Made by a program: the position numbers and the translations under genes
Shown: positions 7,702-16,806 of the stretch, piece after piece
Layout of the letters: each line of letters starts with the position of its first letter
Position numbering within the stretch: position 1 is the stretch's first letter
Assembly: GCA_002382805.1 (NCBI GenBank)
Contig: DGAD01000032.1
Span: 62,001-126,000 of the forward strand
Source: Clostridiales bacterium UBA4039
GTDB taxonomy: Bacteria; Bacillota; Clostridia; Lachnospirales; Vallitaleaceae
DNA: 64,000 bases
Direction: 5' to 3'
Notes under the pieces: generated by a model
Told to the model about the DNA's origin: nothing
Databases searched by the model: none
The model's input: the letters and a program-made list of their open reading frames with translations, nothing else

Positions 7702-9501
7702 ATGAGTGAATCAATGCAAGGATTAAAGAGAAGCCATTATTTAACCGAAGTATCTGAAAGTCATATTGACCAAGAAGTCACTGTGATGGGATGGGTACAA
7801 AAGCGACGTGACCTTGGAGGGGTTATCTTCTTAGATGTACGCGATAGAACAGGTATACTTCAAGTTGTCATCGATCAAAGTAGTATCGGTGATGAAGGGT
7901 TTAAAAAAGCTGAGAAGATTCGTACAGAATATGTTATCGCAGCTAGAGGTCTCGTAGAAAAGCGATCAGAAGAGACAATTAATCCAAACTTAAAAACAGG
8001 AATGATTGAAGTTCGGGCACATGAGTTGCGTTTGCTTTCAGAAGCTGAGACAACTCCGTTCCAAATCGAAGAAGATTCCAATGTTAAAGAAGAGCTTCGT
8101 CTAAAATATCGATATCTTGACTTAAGACGTCCAGATATTCAACGTAACTTAATGCTTCGTAATCAAGTAACCCAAGCAACTCGTGACTTCTTAAACGAAG
8201 AAGGCTTCTTAGATATTGAGACGCCGATGCTTACTAAATCAACACCGGAAGGTGCAAGAGATTATTTGGTACCTAGCCGTGTGAATCCAGGGCATTTTTA
8301 TGCCTTACCACAATCACCACAGATTTTTAAACAGTTGCTTATGTTATCAGGTTATGATAAATATTACCAAATCACAAAATGCTTCCGAGATGAGGACTTA
8401 CGTGCAGACCGTCAACCGGAGTTTACGCAAATCGATATGGAGATGTCTTTTGTAAATGTGGATGATGTGATTGATGTTAATGAGCGCTTATTACAAAAAA
8501 TGTTCAAGGACGTTATGGATATCGACATTGAACTTCCAATCAAGCGTATAACCTATCAAGAGGCAATGGACCGTTATGGTTCAGACAAGCCGGATATACG
8601 TTTTGGGCTTGAGCTAGTCAATATTTCTGAGATTGTTGAATCATGTGGTTTCAAAGTGTTTACGGACGCTGTGAAAAAAGGTGGTTCTGTTCGTGGAATC
8701 AACGGTAAAGGACTGGCAAACTTACCTCGTCGTCAGATTGATGCCTTGACGGAGTATGTAAAAACTTATGGTGCAAAAGGTATGGCATATATTGTAATTA
8801 ATGATGATGGTTCATTAAAATCGGCGATTACCAAGTTCCTAGATGAGGCTGTCGTTGAAAGCATTATCGAAAAAATGGAAGGTAAGCCCGGCGATATCCT
8901 TTTCTTTGGGGCAGACACCAACGATATTGTCTATGCATCCTTAGGAGCCCTTCGTTTAGAACTTGCACGACGCCTTGAACTTTTAGATAAGAACACCTAT
9001 GAATTTGTATGGGTGACAGAGTTCCCGCTTGTGGAATGGAATGCAGAACATAAGCGTTATACAGCGATGCATCACCCCTTTACTATGCCTATGGAAGAAG
9101 ATCTTCACCTTTTGGAGTCGGCACCGGAAAAGGTACGTGCCCAAGCTTATGATATCTGTCTTAACGGTAATGAAATCGGTGGTGGAAGTATTCGTATCTA
9201 TCAACGTGATGTACAGGAAAAAATGTTTGCCGCTTTAGGATTTAGTAAAGAAGATGCCTATGAACGTTTTGGATTCTTATTGGATGCCTTCAAATACGGT
9301 GTGCCTCCACATGGTGGACTAGCCTATGGTTTAGATCGTATTGTTATGTTGATGGCAAAAGCAGACAGTATTCGCGAAGTCATTGCCTTCCCTAAGATTA
9401 AAGACGCATCCTGCCCGATGACCAAAGCGCCAGGTATGGTCGATGACCAACAATTAGAAGAATTAAGTATAAAAGTCGATTTATTAGAGATTGAAGAATA
9501 A
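7702..9501 (+). CDS. aspS: Aspartyl-tRNA synthetase
   Basis: Class II synthetase of 599 residues, the bacterial type. The N-terminal OB anticodon-binding domain includes GWVQKRRDLGGVIFLDVRDR. The catalytic core has motif 2 in FRDEDLRADRQPEFTQIDME and motif 3 in GLAYGLDRIVML. A GAD insertion domain lies between about residues 290 and 420. It attaches Asp to tRNA-Asp. It is transcribed with hisS (two-base gap), a common pairing in Clostridia and Bacilli. Whether it also charges tRNA-Asn cannot be decided here, because no gatCAB or asnS is in the window. A strong terminator follows at 9535. Confidence 0.97.
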   Translation: MSESMQGLKRSHYLTEVSESHIDQEVTVMGWVQKRRDLGGVIFLDVRDRTGILQVVIDQSSIGDEGFKKAEKIRTEYVIAARGLVEKRSEETINPNLKTGMIEVRAHELRLLSEAETTPFQIEEDSNVKEELRLKYRYLDLRRPDIQRNLMLRNQVTQATRDFLNEEGFLDIETPMLTKSTPEGARDYLVPSRVNPGHFYALPQSPQIFKQLLMLSGYDKYYQITKCFRDEDLRADRQPEFTQIDMEMSFVNVDDVIDVNERLLQKMFKDVMDIDIELPIKRITYQEAMDRYGSDKPDIRFGLELVNISEIVESCGFKVFTDAVKKGGSVRGINGKGLANLPRRQIDALTEYVKTYGAKGMAYIVINDDGSLKSAITKFLDEAVVESIIEKMEGKPGDILFFGADTNDIVYASLGALRLELARRLELLDKNTYEFVWVTEFPLVEWNAEHKRYTAMHHPFTMPMEEDLHLLESAPEKVRAQAYDICLNGNEIGGGSIRIYQRDVQEKMFAALGFSKEDAYERFGFLLDAFKYGVPPHGGLAYGLDRIVMLMAKADSIREVIAFPKIKDASCPMTKAPGMVDDQQLEELSIKVDLLEIEE

Positions 9502-9534
9502 GAGTTGACATCAAGTATACTTTATAGGTTAAAA

Positions 9535-9567
9535 TAAAAGAGTGGAGTTCTACTCTTTTATTTTTTT
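9535..9567 (+). terminator. Terminator after aspS
   Basis: Nine-base perfect stem TAAAAGAGT (9535-9543) with ACTCTTTTA (9552-9560), eight-base loop, then seven T. Confidence 0.9.
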
Positions 9568-9612
9568 AGAACCATATAAGCATATAAACTTGATCATTAT
9601 AGGAGGAAGAGG

Positions 9613-10614
9613 ATGTATAAAGCAAATGAGAAAAGATATGACACAATGATTTATCGACGCGCAGGAAAGACAGGGTTAAGACTACCTTTGATTTCTCTTG
9701 GATTATGGCATAATTTTGGTGATGTGACACTTGTAGAGGCAAGTCGAAAAATGATACATAAAGCATTTGACCTTGGAGTGACACATTTTGACTTAGCTAA
9801 CAATTATGGTCCCCCTGCAGGCAGTGCAGAGAAAAATTTTGGTCGGATTTTACGTGAAGATATGAAGCCATATCGGGATGAGATGATTATCTCGACAAAA
9901 GCAGGGTATTACATGTGGCCAGGACCTTATGGTGACTTTGGTTCGAGAAAATACTTGTTATCTAGTTTGGACCAGAGCCTTCAACGGATGGGGCTTGAGT
10001 ATGTCGATATTTTTTATCATCATCGCCCAGACCCAGAGACGCCCATAGAAGAGACGATGTTAGCCTTAGATCAAGCGGTTCGCCAAGGCAAGGCTTTATA
10101 TGTAGGGATTTCTAACTATCGAGGAGCGCAAGCCAAAGAAGCGTTAAAAATTTTAAAAGAGTTAAAGACTCCGGTGGTCATGACACAACCAAGGTACAGC
10201 ATGTTAGATCGGTGGATAGAAGAGGATGGACTAAAAGATGTGACAGAAAAATATGGAGTGGGCAATATTGTCTTTAGTCCATTGGCACAAGGTTTGCTAA
10301 CAGATAAATATTTGAAGTCGATTCCTAAAGATTCACGGGCAGCAAGTGGAAGCCAATTCTTGACCGAAGAAAAAATTACGGAAGAATTATTAAACGGAAT
10401 ACGTGAATTAAATGCAATGGCCATAGAGCGTAACCAAACGCTTGCACAAATGTCCTTGTCATGGGTGCTAAGAGATGATAGAATAACAACAGCACTTATT
10501 GGTGCAAGTAAAGTGAGTCAGGTTGAAGATAGTGTAGCGGCAATTAATAATTTGTCCTTTACGCAAGCAGAGTTAGATGCCATTGATGCCATCGTAAAAA
10601 GGATGAATGTGTAA
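9613..10614 (+). CDS. Aldo/keto reductase (YghZ/Gpr-like)
   Basis: Cytoplasmic NADPH-dependent aldo/keto reductase of 333 residues. The catalytic tetrad region is readable: Asp in THFDLANNYG with the Tyr, Lys in STKAGYYMWPG, and His in VDIFYHHRPD. The insertion GYYMWPGPYGDFGSRKYLL is typical of the YghZ/L-glyceraldehyde-3-phosphate reductase subgroup, and the coenzyme site appears in ALIGASKVSQVED. These enzymes often detoxify methylglyoxal or reduce short aldehydes, but the substrate is not determined here. An AGGAGGAAG site precedes the ATG at 9613. The gene stands between two terminators with the RseC-like gene 19 bases downstream, so the two are probably cotranscribed. Confidence 0.88.
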   Translation: MYKANEKRYDTMIYRRAGKTGLRLPLISLGLWHNFGDVTLVEASRKMIHKAFDLGVTHFDLANNYGPPAGSAEKNFGRILREDMKPYRDEMIISTKAGYYMWPGPYGDFGSRKYLLSSLDQSLQRMGLEYVDIFYHHRPDPETPIEETMLALDQAVRQGKALYVGISNYRGAQAKEALKILKELKTPVVMTQPRYSMLDRWIEEDGLKDVTEKYGVGNIVFSPLAQGLLTDKYLKSIPKDSRAASGSQFLTEEKITEELLNGIRELNAMAIERNQTLAQMSLSWVLRDDRITTALIGASKVSQVEDSVAAINNLSFTQAELDAIDAIVKRMNV

Positions 10615-10633
10615 AGATTTAAGGAGTGACAAA

Positions 10634-11077
10634 ATGGCTGAAATTGGTCAAGTAACAAAAGTTGAAAATGATGAAGTTGTTGTACGTCTGCTTCGAAAAG
10701 AAGCATGTGCAAAGTGTGGCGCATGTACTGCAGGGCTAGAAAGTAAAGACATGTTTATACATGCCAATAATCTATGTGATGCAGGTGAAAACGAGTGGGT
10801 TGAAATCTACCTAGAAGAAACGAATTTTCTAAAAGCCGTTGGACTTATGTATGGTATTCCCCTTATAGGATTATTAATAGGTTTGTTCGCGGGGATGCTA
10901 TTGGGGCGAGCTTATGTACCCCTATATGCTGATGCTATCGGATTTGCCAGTGGGATTTTTGGTGCAGGAGTCACTTTTTTTACGTTACATTTGAATGAAC
11001 ATCGATTTAATACAAAGACCTATAAACCTAGAGCAATTCGCATTGTCGATACGACAAAAGAAAATATAAGTTGTTAA
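10634..11077 (+). CDS. RseC/MucC-family membrane protein (SoxR-reducing type)
   Basis: Protein of 147 residues with the RseC_MucC layout. A short N-terminal soluble part carries a Cys cluster (EACAKCGACTAGLE), then come two transmembrane segments at about residues 70-92 and 97-120, then a short cytoplasmic tail. In other bacteria RseC proteins accompany sigma-E anti-sigma factors or the Rnf/Rsx complex, which reduces SoxR; neither is present in the window, so the role here is unknown. The CxxCxxC arrangement may bind iron-sulfur or be redox active. I chose ATG 10634 because AAGGAGTGAC lies just upstream; an in-frame GTG/ATG extension back to 10607 overlaps the previous stop and lacks a site. 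Confidence 0.8.
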   Translation: MAEIGQVTKVENDEVVVRLLRKEACAKCGACTAGLESKDMFIHANNLCDAGENEWVEIYLEETNFLKAVGLMYGIPLIGLLIGLFAGMLLGRAYVPLYADAIGFASGIFGAGVTFFTLHLNEHRFNTKTYKPRAIRIVDTTKENISC

Positions 11078-11111
11078 GTGCATTGTTTACTTTAGATGTT
11101 TGGAATGATTT

Positions 11112-11149
11112 CATCCGGCTATGTGATATGCATAGCCGGATGTTTTTTT
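11112..11149 (+). terminator. Terminator after the RseC-like gene
   Basis: Eleven-base perfect stem CATCCGGCTAT / ATAGCCGGATG, nine-base loop, then seven T at 11143-11149. Confidence 0.93.
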
Positions 11150-11198
11150 AAAAATACGATAAGAAAAAAAGTTTTGTTGAAGGTAATGGAGGATTAAG

Positions 11199-13373
11199 AT
11201 GAATACTATGATTAAGGGAGTTGTTGCCGGAATTGTTTTTATGTTTGTCATGGGTATGACAAGCTATGCTCAAGAACGTACGCTCATCTATAATGGAACC
11301 CAACATCAGTATACGACAAAGGAGGTAACAATTGATGTCAATAATGATATCATCGAACCGGAAGGGATGGACCCTGTTATTATTAACGGAACAACGCTAG
11401 TACCTGTACGCGAAGTTATGGAATCAGTCAATATACAGGCACAAGTTTCGTGGGTAGCACAAACACAAACCGTCGTTATCGTTCGTGAAGACATACGTAT
11501 TGAGCTTTCGATCGGCAATACACAGGCATATGTTAATGGAAGTCCTGTCGAACTTGATGTTGCGCCCATGTTGATATCGGACCAAGACGTTAATATTACA
11601 AAGACAATGGTTCCGATTCGATTTATTTCAGAAAGTCTTGGGTATGAAGTTAAGTGGGACCCTGAGACGTATCATATTTCCCTTCAAGGAGATATTTATG
11701 ATGCCTTCGGATTATTAGCATCAAGCTCAAATTTAGAGCAGCTTATTCCGACGCAAAATATCCAAGAACTTCCAACACCTTTATATGAAAATTCTTTTCA
11801 TTTGAAAAAAGATGTGGCAACGGAGATTGTTGAATTTACAGAATATAAAGATAGCGAAAATTATCCTTTAACGCGAGTAGCGGAAGTCAAAAGTAATGAA
11901 GACCAGTCCCAACATACCATTGTGAGTGATGCTTCAATGTCATCTGTACATGCTGTTATATGGGATAATAAATTAATCGTTGACATTGATAATATTGATA
12001 TGGAAAGTGTCCCCGGAACGATTCGAACAGATGTGAGCATCTATACACAAGCCATTCGGACAAGTCAATTTGATGAAGGTGCAATGACGGGACGATTTGT
12101 TTTTGACCTTAAAGAAAAAGCACTTCCAAGAGAGCTTGTCTTTAATCAAGATAGAACCGAATTGACCATTACTTTTAATGAAGTTGGGTTATCAGAAGTA
12201 CGCATTGCACAAGATAATCAAGGCGACTATATAGAGCTTGCAGGAGATTATCGAAAAGCGCAGGTTATGCGAATGGATAGTCCAAGAGGACTCATCTTTG
12301 ACTTTGAAGATAGTGTCAACCTACTGGGAAATCAGCGGTTTATGAATGCGAAGGGACAGTTCCTTACCTGGGCAAAGCTTGCGCAAAAAGATGATACGAC
12401 AACACGTCTTTCCCTTGGAACCAAAGAACATATAGCCTACAGCCTTATATATGATGAAGAGACGAAGCGTACGCGTATCAGACTAATACCTCTTCGATTT
12501 GAGCAACTAACTTATGATAAGACTCACAATGATGCGATTGTTTTACCTAAAGAATCGGAATTGACGTTAAGTTATGATTATACAACAAAACAAGCTACCC
12601 TTAAGTATGATACAGTTGTAGATGCGTTTGAAAAAAAAGAAACAGTACAGATTCATGATGAAAAATATGAGACGATTACTATAGATGTTCAAGAGGATGC
12701 GTCGGTTATTTATTTATCCGGAAAGCATATTTATGAATATCGTATCGAAGAAGATGACACCAATTATTATGTCTATGGGGTTAAGCCTCGAGATATATAT
12801 GAGCATATTGTTGTTATTGATCCTGGACATGGTGGTAGTCAGCCGGGAGCGTCTTATTACGGGGTCGTTGAAAAAGACTTGAATATGAAGCTTTTAGAAT
12901 TTATTAAACCCCATACACAGGAAAACACAAAGGTCAAGTATTATTTTACACGGCATACAGATCAAACAGTATCTCTAGGAGAACGAACACGCTTAGCCAA
13001 TGATTTGGAAGCGGACTTATTTATATCTATGCACAATAATGCGTTAGACTTGGAGAAAAACCCTGCTGGTGTTCATGTTCGAGGTTTAGAAGTATTTACA
13101 ACGACAGGTCAAGAAAATTCAGAGACCGAAGTTGACTTTGGCAATATCTTTTTAAAAATTTTACGTGAAGAGATGCCGGAATATCCAATTCGTGCTATAA
13201 AAAACAATAATAAGCTGTATGTACTAAAATATACTCAAATGCCGTCGATACTTATTGAATACGGGTATATGACCAATCCGGAAGATAGTGCACTTTTGCA
13301 GCAAGATGCGATTTTAGAGCAGCTAGCTGAAGTGACAGAAAAAGCAATATATGAATATATTATGAATAAGTAA
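11199..13373 (+). CDS. N-acetylmuramoyl-L-alanine amidase with stalk-like and AMIN domains
   Basis: Exported cell-wall hydrolase of 724 residues. The signal peptide covers about residues 1-25, ending SYAQE. Residues about 35-165 form a copper amine oxidase N-like domain (IINGTTLVPVREVMES; TMVPIRFISESLGYEVKW), a module common on clostridial surface proteins. The middle, about 195-510, holds two AMIN-like beta domains. The C-terminal Amidase_3 domain, about 530-720, shows the zinc ligands in VVIDPGHGG, the catalytic-region Glu in VVEKDLN, the His of ISMHNNA, and the Glu of SILIEYGYMTNPED. It cleaves the bond between muramic acid and L-Ala in peptidoglycan, probably in division, sporulation or wall turnover. 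An AATGGAGGA site precedes the ATG. The gene stands alone between the upstream terminator and the suf promoter. Confidence 0.92.
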   Translation: MNTMIKGVVAGIVFMFVMGMTSYAQERTLIYNGTQHQYTTKEVTIDVNNDIIEPEGMDPVIINGTTLVPVREVMESVNIQAQVSWVAQTQTVVIVREDIRIELSIGNTQAYVNGSPVELDVAPMLISDQDVNITKTMVPIRFISESLGYEVKWDPETYHISLQGDIYDAFGLLASSSNLEQLIPTQNIQELPTPLYENSFHLKKDVATEIVEFTEYKDSENYPLTRVAEVKSNEDQSQHTIVSDASMSSVHAVIWDNKLIVDIDNIDMESVPGTIRTDVSIYTQAIRTSQFDEGAMTGRFVFDLKEKALPRELVFNQDRTELTITFNEVGLSEVRIAQDNQGDYIELAGDYRKAQVMRMDSPRGLIFDFEDSVNLLGNQRFMNAKGQFLTWAKLAQKDDTTTRLSLGTKEHIAYSLIYDEETKRTRIRLIPLRFEQLTYDKTHNDAIVLPKESELTLSYDYTTKQATLKYDTVVDAFEKKETVQIHDEKYETITIDVQEDASVIYLSGKHIYEYRIEEDDTNYYVYGVKPRDIYEHIVVIDPGHGGSQPGASYYGVVEKDLNMKLLEFIKPHTQENTKVKYYFTRHTDQTVSLGERTRLANDLEADLFISMHNNALDLEKNPAGVHVRGLEVFTTTGQENSETEVDFGNIFLKILREEMPEYPIRAIKNNNKLYVLKYTQMPSILIEYGYMTNPEDSALLQQDAILEQLAEVTEKAIYEYIMNK

Positions 13374-13391
13374 TATAGTGCAAGAACAGTA

Positions 13392-13420
13392 TTGAAAACC
13401 GTTCTCATTTGTGATATACT
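13392..13420 (+). promoter_or_regulatory. Promoter of the suf operon
   Basis: TTGAAA at 13392-13397, 17-base spacer, TATACT at 13415-13420. Transcription should begin near 13427, inside the Fur-like operator. Confidence 0.82.
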
Positions 13421-13429
13421 CTCTGTAAA

Positions 13430-13444
13430 TGATAATAATTATTA
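13430..13444 (+). promoter_or_regulatory. Fur-like operator at the suf start site
   Basis: TGATAATAATTATTA matches the 7-1-7 Fur consensus TGATAATNATTATCA at 14 of 15 positions. It lies a few bases downstream of the predicted transcription start, where bound repressor would block initiation or escape. Iron control of suf is therefore likely; PerR or another Fur-family member is an alternative. Confidence 0.7.
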
Positions 13445-13481
13445 TTTGTAGAATATACATAGATGAGAAAGGATTGATTTT

Positions 13482-14225
13482 ATGGAGTTATTAAATATAA
13501 AAAATCTTCATGCATCAGTTGAAGAGAAACCAATATTAAAAGATTTGAATTTAAAAATAAATGCTGGAGAAATCCATGTCGTTATGGGCCCAAACGGAGC
13601 CGGTAAATCAACATTAGCATATACCTTGATGGGACATCCAAAATATGAGGTAACGCAAGGAGAAGTGTCGTTTTTAGAGCAAGACCTTTTCCTAAAAAAA
13701 GTTGATGAACGGGCGAAGTCTGGGCTTTTTATGTCTTTCCAACATCCGGAAGTAATCCCTGGAGTGACGGTTGAAAACTTTTTAAGAACTGCAAAAACTT
13801 CAATAACAGGAGAAAAACAAAGTGTTATTGGTTTTCGCCGTGAGTTGATTAAAACATTGCAAAGTTTGAATATGGATGAAGGATATTTGACCCGTTATCT
13901 AAATGAAGGATTTTCTGGTGGTGAGAAAAAGAAAAATGAAATTCTACAGATGCTGACCATTCATCCCAAACTTGCTATTTTAGATGAAACGGATTCAGGA
14001 CTGGATGTGGATGCAATAAAAATCGTTGCAGAAGGTATTAACCGATTTGCAGGTGATGACAATGGTGTCTTGGTTATAACACATTATAACAAGCTATTAA
14101 GTTATATAGACCCTGATTATGTTCATGTTCTAGTCGATGGGCACATTGTGGCCTCTGGAGATAAATCCCTTGCAGACCAAATCGATAGAGAAGGATTTGA
14201 GTCCTTTGTCGCTTCAGTCGTATAG
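13482..14225 (+). CDS. sufC: Fe-S cluster assembly ATPase SufC
   Basis: ABC-type ATPase of 247 residues without membrane segments, as expected for SufC. Walker A is GPNGAGKST, the signature is GFSGGEKKKNE, and Walker B is LAILDETDSGLDVDA. It forms the SufBCD scaffold complex and its ATP cycle opens the complex for cluster assembly. First gene of the sufCBDSU operon; sufB follows after 14 bases. The ATG at 13482 lies after GAGAAAGGATTG. The promoter and Fur-like site directly upstream indicate iron-responsive expression. Confidence 0.97.
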   Translation: MELLNIKNLHASVEEKPILKDLNLKINAGEIHVVMGPNGAGKSTLAYTLMGHPKYEVTQGEVSFLEQDLFLKKVDERAKSGLFMSFQHPEVIPGVTVENFLRTAKTSITGEKQSVIGFRRELIKTLQSLNMDEGYLTRYLNEGFSGGEKKKNEILQMLTIHPKLAILDETDSGLDVDAIKIVAEGINRFAGDDNGVLVITHYNKLLSYIDPDYVHVLVDGHIVASGDKSLADQIDREGFESFVASVV

Positions 14226-14239
14226 AAAGGAGCATTCCA

Positions 14240-15652
14240 ATGGAAAAAGCAGTTGAAAGAACATATGTCGAAGATATTGAACGTGGAATATATGATATCA
14301 AAAATGAAGATCGTTCAGTATATCGTTCCAAGTCAGGACTAACCGAAGAGATTATTCGTGACATATCCAAAGAAAAAGAAGAGCCGGAGTGGATGACGGA
14401 GTTTCGTCTTAAAGCTTTAGATTATTATAACAAACGCCCCATACCTACATGGGGAGCAGATTTAAGTGGCTTGGACATGGAGAATATTGTAACCTATGTG
14501 CGACCCGATACAGATATGAAACAAAGTTGGGATGATGTCCCCAAAGATATAAAAGATACTTTTGACCGTCTAGGCATTCCTAAAGCAGAGCGAGAATCTC
14601 TTGCAGGTGTTGGCGCGCAGTATGATTCGGAAGTTGTCTATCATAGTATGCGTGATCACCTTAAGAAAAAAGGGGTGATCTATACGGACATGGAGACGGC
14701 GGTAAAAGAACACGGTGACATTGTTAAACAGTATTTTATGAAACTAGTAGGTCCAAATGACCACAAGTTTGCAGCTTTACATGGTGCGGTTTGGTCAGGA
14801 GGCTCCTTTGTCTATGTTCCAGAAGGTGTAGAGGTGGATTATCCATTGCAAAGTTACTTTCGACTTAATGCACCTGGAGCAGGTCAGTTTGAGCACACCT
14901 TAATTATTGTTGAAAAAGGGGCAAAACTTCATTTTATTGAAGGATGTAGTGCTCCAAAATATGATGTGACAAATTTACATGCAGGATGTGTGGAACTGTT
15001 TGTTAAAGAAGGGGCGACGCTTCGGTATTCAACGATAGAAAACTGGTCACGTAACATGTACAATTTAAATACAAAGCGTTCACAAGTTGAAAAAGACGGA
15101 CGCATAGAATGGGTTTCTGGCTCTTTTGGTTCAAAGGTCAGTATGTTATATCCAATGAGTATTTTAAAGGGCGAGAGAGCTCATGCAGAGTTCACAGGCA
15201 TCACTTTTGCTGCGTCGGGTCAGCACTTGGACACAGGCTCGAAAGTGGTCCATGCGGCTCCATATACTACGTCAAATATTAATACCAAGTCTATTTCAAA
15301 AGATGGAGGCTATGCTTTTTATCGAGGATTGCTTAAAGTCAGTAAAAATGCACACCATGTTAAGTCGACCGTATCGTGTGAATCGCTAATGCTTGATTCC
15401 CAGTCAAAGTCAGATACGGTGCCCATTATTGAGTTAAATAATGATAACATCGATATAGGACATGAAGCTAAAATCGGACGTATCTCAGATGATGCGATTT
15501 TTTATCTGATGAGCCGAGGTATTGATGAAGTAGAAGCTAAAGCAATGATTGTTCGAGGATTTGTCGAACCCATTACAAAAGAGTTGCCCCTTGAGTATGC
15601 AGTTGAGCTTAATCAACTGATTAATCTTGAGTTTATCGGTGCAATAGGATAG
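14240..15652 (+). CDS. sufB: Fe-S cluster assembly scaffold SufB
   Basis: SufB of 470 residues, the family's usual length. The N-terminal segment RGIYDIKNEDRSVYRSKSGL and the beta-helix core around SGGSFVYVPEGVEVDYPLQ are typical. Cys residues in FIEGCSAPKY and HAGCVELF lie where SufB places its cluster-handling cysteines, and ISDDAIFYLMSRGIDEVEA begins the conserved C-terminal helix region. With SufC and SufD it accepts persulfide sulfur from SufS/SufU and builds the nascent cluster. An AAAGGAGC site lies upstream of the ATG. sufD begins 14 bases downstream. Confidence 0.97.
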   Translation: MEKAVERTYVEDIERGIYDIKNEDRSVYRSKSGLTEEIIRDISKEKEEPEWMTEFRLKALDYYNKRPIPTWGADLSGLDMENIVTYVRPDTDMKQSWDDVPKDIKDTFDRLGIPKAERESLAGVGAQYDSEVVYHSMRDHLKKKGVIYTDMETAVKEHGDIVKQYFMKLVGPNDHKFAALHGAVWSGGSFVYVPEGVEVDYPLQSYFRLNAPGAGQFEHTLIIVEKGAKLHFIEGCSAPKYDVTNLHAGCVELFVKEGATLRYSTIENWSRNMYNLNTKRSQVEKDGRIEWVSGSFGSKVSMLYPMSILKGERAHAEFTGITFAASGQHLDTGSKVVHAAPYTTSNINTKSISKDGGYAFYRGLLKVSKNAHHVKSTVSCESLMLDSQSKSDTVPIIELNNDNIDIGHEAKIGRISDDAIFYLMSRGIDEVEAKAMIVRGFVEPITKELPLEYAVELNQLINLEFIGAIG

Positions 15653-15666
15653 AAAGGAGGGATACT

Positions 15667-16806
15667 ATGTTGCAGCAAAACGTAAGAGAACGATTTAATG
15701 CACTTGAGTATCCAACATGGAAACGTGTTGGCGAAATAAAGAACACAACCAATTATTTAAATAAAGAAAATGAAAATATATTGACGATAAGCCATCTTGA
15801 ACCATTAGGAGAAGGCGTAGATATAAGACGTTATAGAGGAAGTGACAGCAATCTAGATGCGACGTTTTATGAACGGTATGAGACGTTCATGGGAGCTTTT
15901 GAACCCTATCCATATGGAACCCATGCAAAATACATTGCCCAGGCAGATGCTTACTTTGATCATGCGGTTGCTATTGAAGTGAAAAAAAATACTTGCGTAG
16001 AAGAACCGATTTTTCTTCGATATGATGGCGGCGAGGCACAAGGGTTTATTGATCAAAACATCATACAAGCAGGACCAGGTTCTGAAGTTACCGTTGTGTT
16101 TGATTATCAATCTTCAAAAGATGCAATGAGCTATCATAACGGAGTGATTCGTGTAATAGCCCATGAAAATGCACGTGTCAAAATTGTGATTTTGCAGACG
16201 TTTTCACCTCAGGTAGATCATATGCAAAACACGGTATCGTTGATTCATCAAAATGCCCATGTTGAATATGTATCCTTTGATTTAGGTGCCAATGTTATTG
16301 TTTCAGATTATTCATCCCACCTTGTGGGTCAAGCATCTGAAAGTGAAGTGGCAACGGCCTATATCGGTAATGGACATCAACGATTGGACTTAGGATATAA
16401 CTCAACCCATTATGGTCGCTATAGCCAAAGCTTAATTGAAACAAAAGGGGCGCTAATGGACCATGCACGAAAGATTTTTAGAGGGAACTTAAAATTTGAA
16501 CGTGGTTCAACAAAGTCAGCAGGGGAAGAATCGGAATATGTGCTGTTATTGGATGAAAACGTACGCTCGGATGCATTGCCGGCACTTTTATGTGATGAGG
16601 ACGATGTGAGCGGTGAACATGCTGCTAGTGCAGGGCAAGTTGATGAAGATCAATTGTTCTACTTGATGAGCCGGGGGTTTAACCTAAAAGAAGCCAAAAA
16701 ATTGGTCATTCATGGTTCCTTTACACCGGTAATTGATCGGGTCGGGATTGATTCGATTCAAGAACGAATAGAAGCTGAGTTGGAGAGAAGGCTGCTTTAT
16801 GCATAA
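15667..16806 (+). CDS. sufD: Fe-S cluster assembly protein SufD
   Basis: SufD-type protein of 379 residues, paralogous to SufB. The beta-helix core is divergent, but the C-terminal UPF0051 region is clear: ESEYVLLLDENVRSDALPAL, then HAASAGQVDEDQLFYLMSRG, the last containing the His proposed to take part in cluster formation in SufD. It pairs with SufB and binds one SufC. Shorter and less conserved than E. coli SufD, which is usual in Clostridia. AGAAAGGAGGG precedes the ATG, and the gene's last eight bases overlap the start of sufS. Confidence 0.95.
   Translation: MLQQNVRERFNALEYPTWKRVGEIKNTTNYLNKENENILTISHLEPLGEGVDIRRYRGSDSNLDATFYERYETFMGAFEPYPYGTHAKYIAQADAYFDHAVAIEVKKNTCVEEPIFLRYDGGEAQGFIDQNIIQAGPGSEVTVVFDYQSSKDAMSYHNGVIRVIAHENARVKIVILQTFSPQVDHMQNTVSLIHQNAHVEYVSFDLGANVIVSDYSSHLVGQASESEVATAYIGNGHQRLDLGYNSTHYGRYSQSLIETKGALMDHARKIFRGNLKFERGSTKSAGEESEYVLLLDENVRSDALPALLCDEDDVSGEHAASAGQVDEDQLFYLMSRGFNLKEAKKLVIHGSFTPVIDRVGIDSIQERIEAELERRLLYA

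Noticed and set aside
9505..9535. TTGACA at 9505-9510 with TAAAAT at 9530-9535 as a promoter
   Set aside because: The spacer is 19 bases and a strong terminator hairpin follows immediately, so it would not drive the next gene well.
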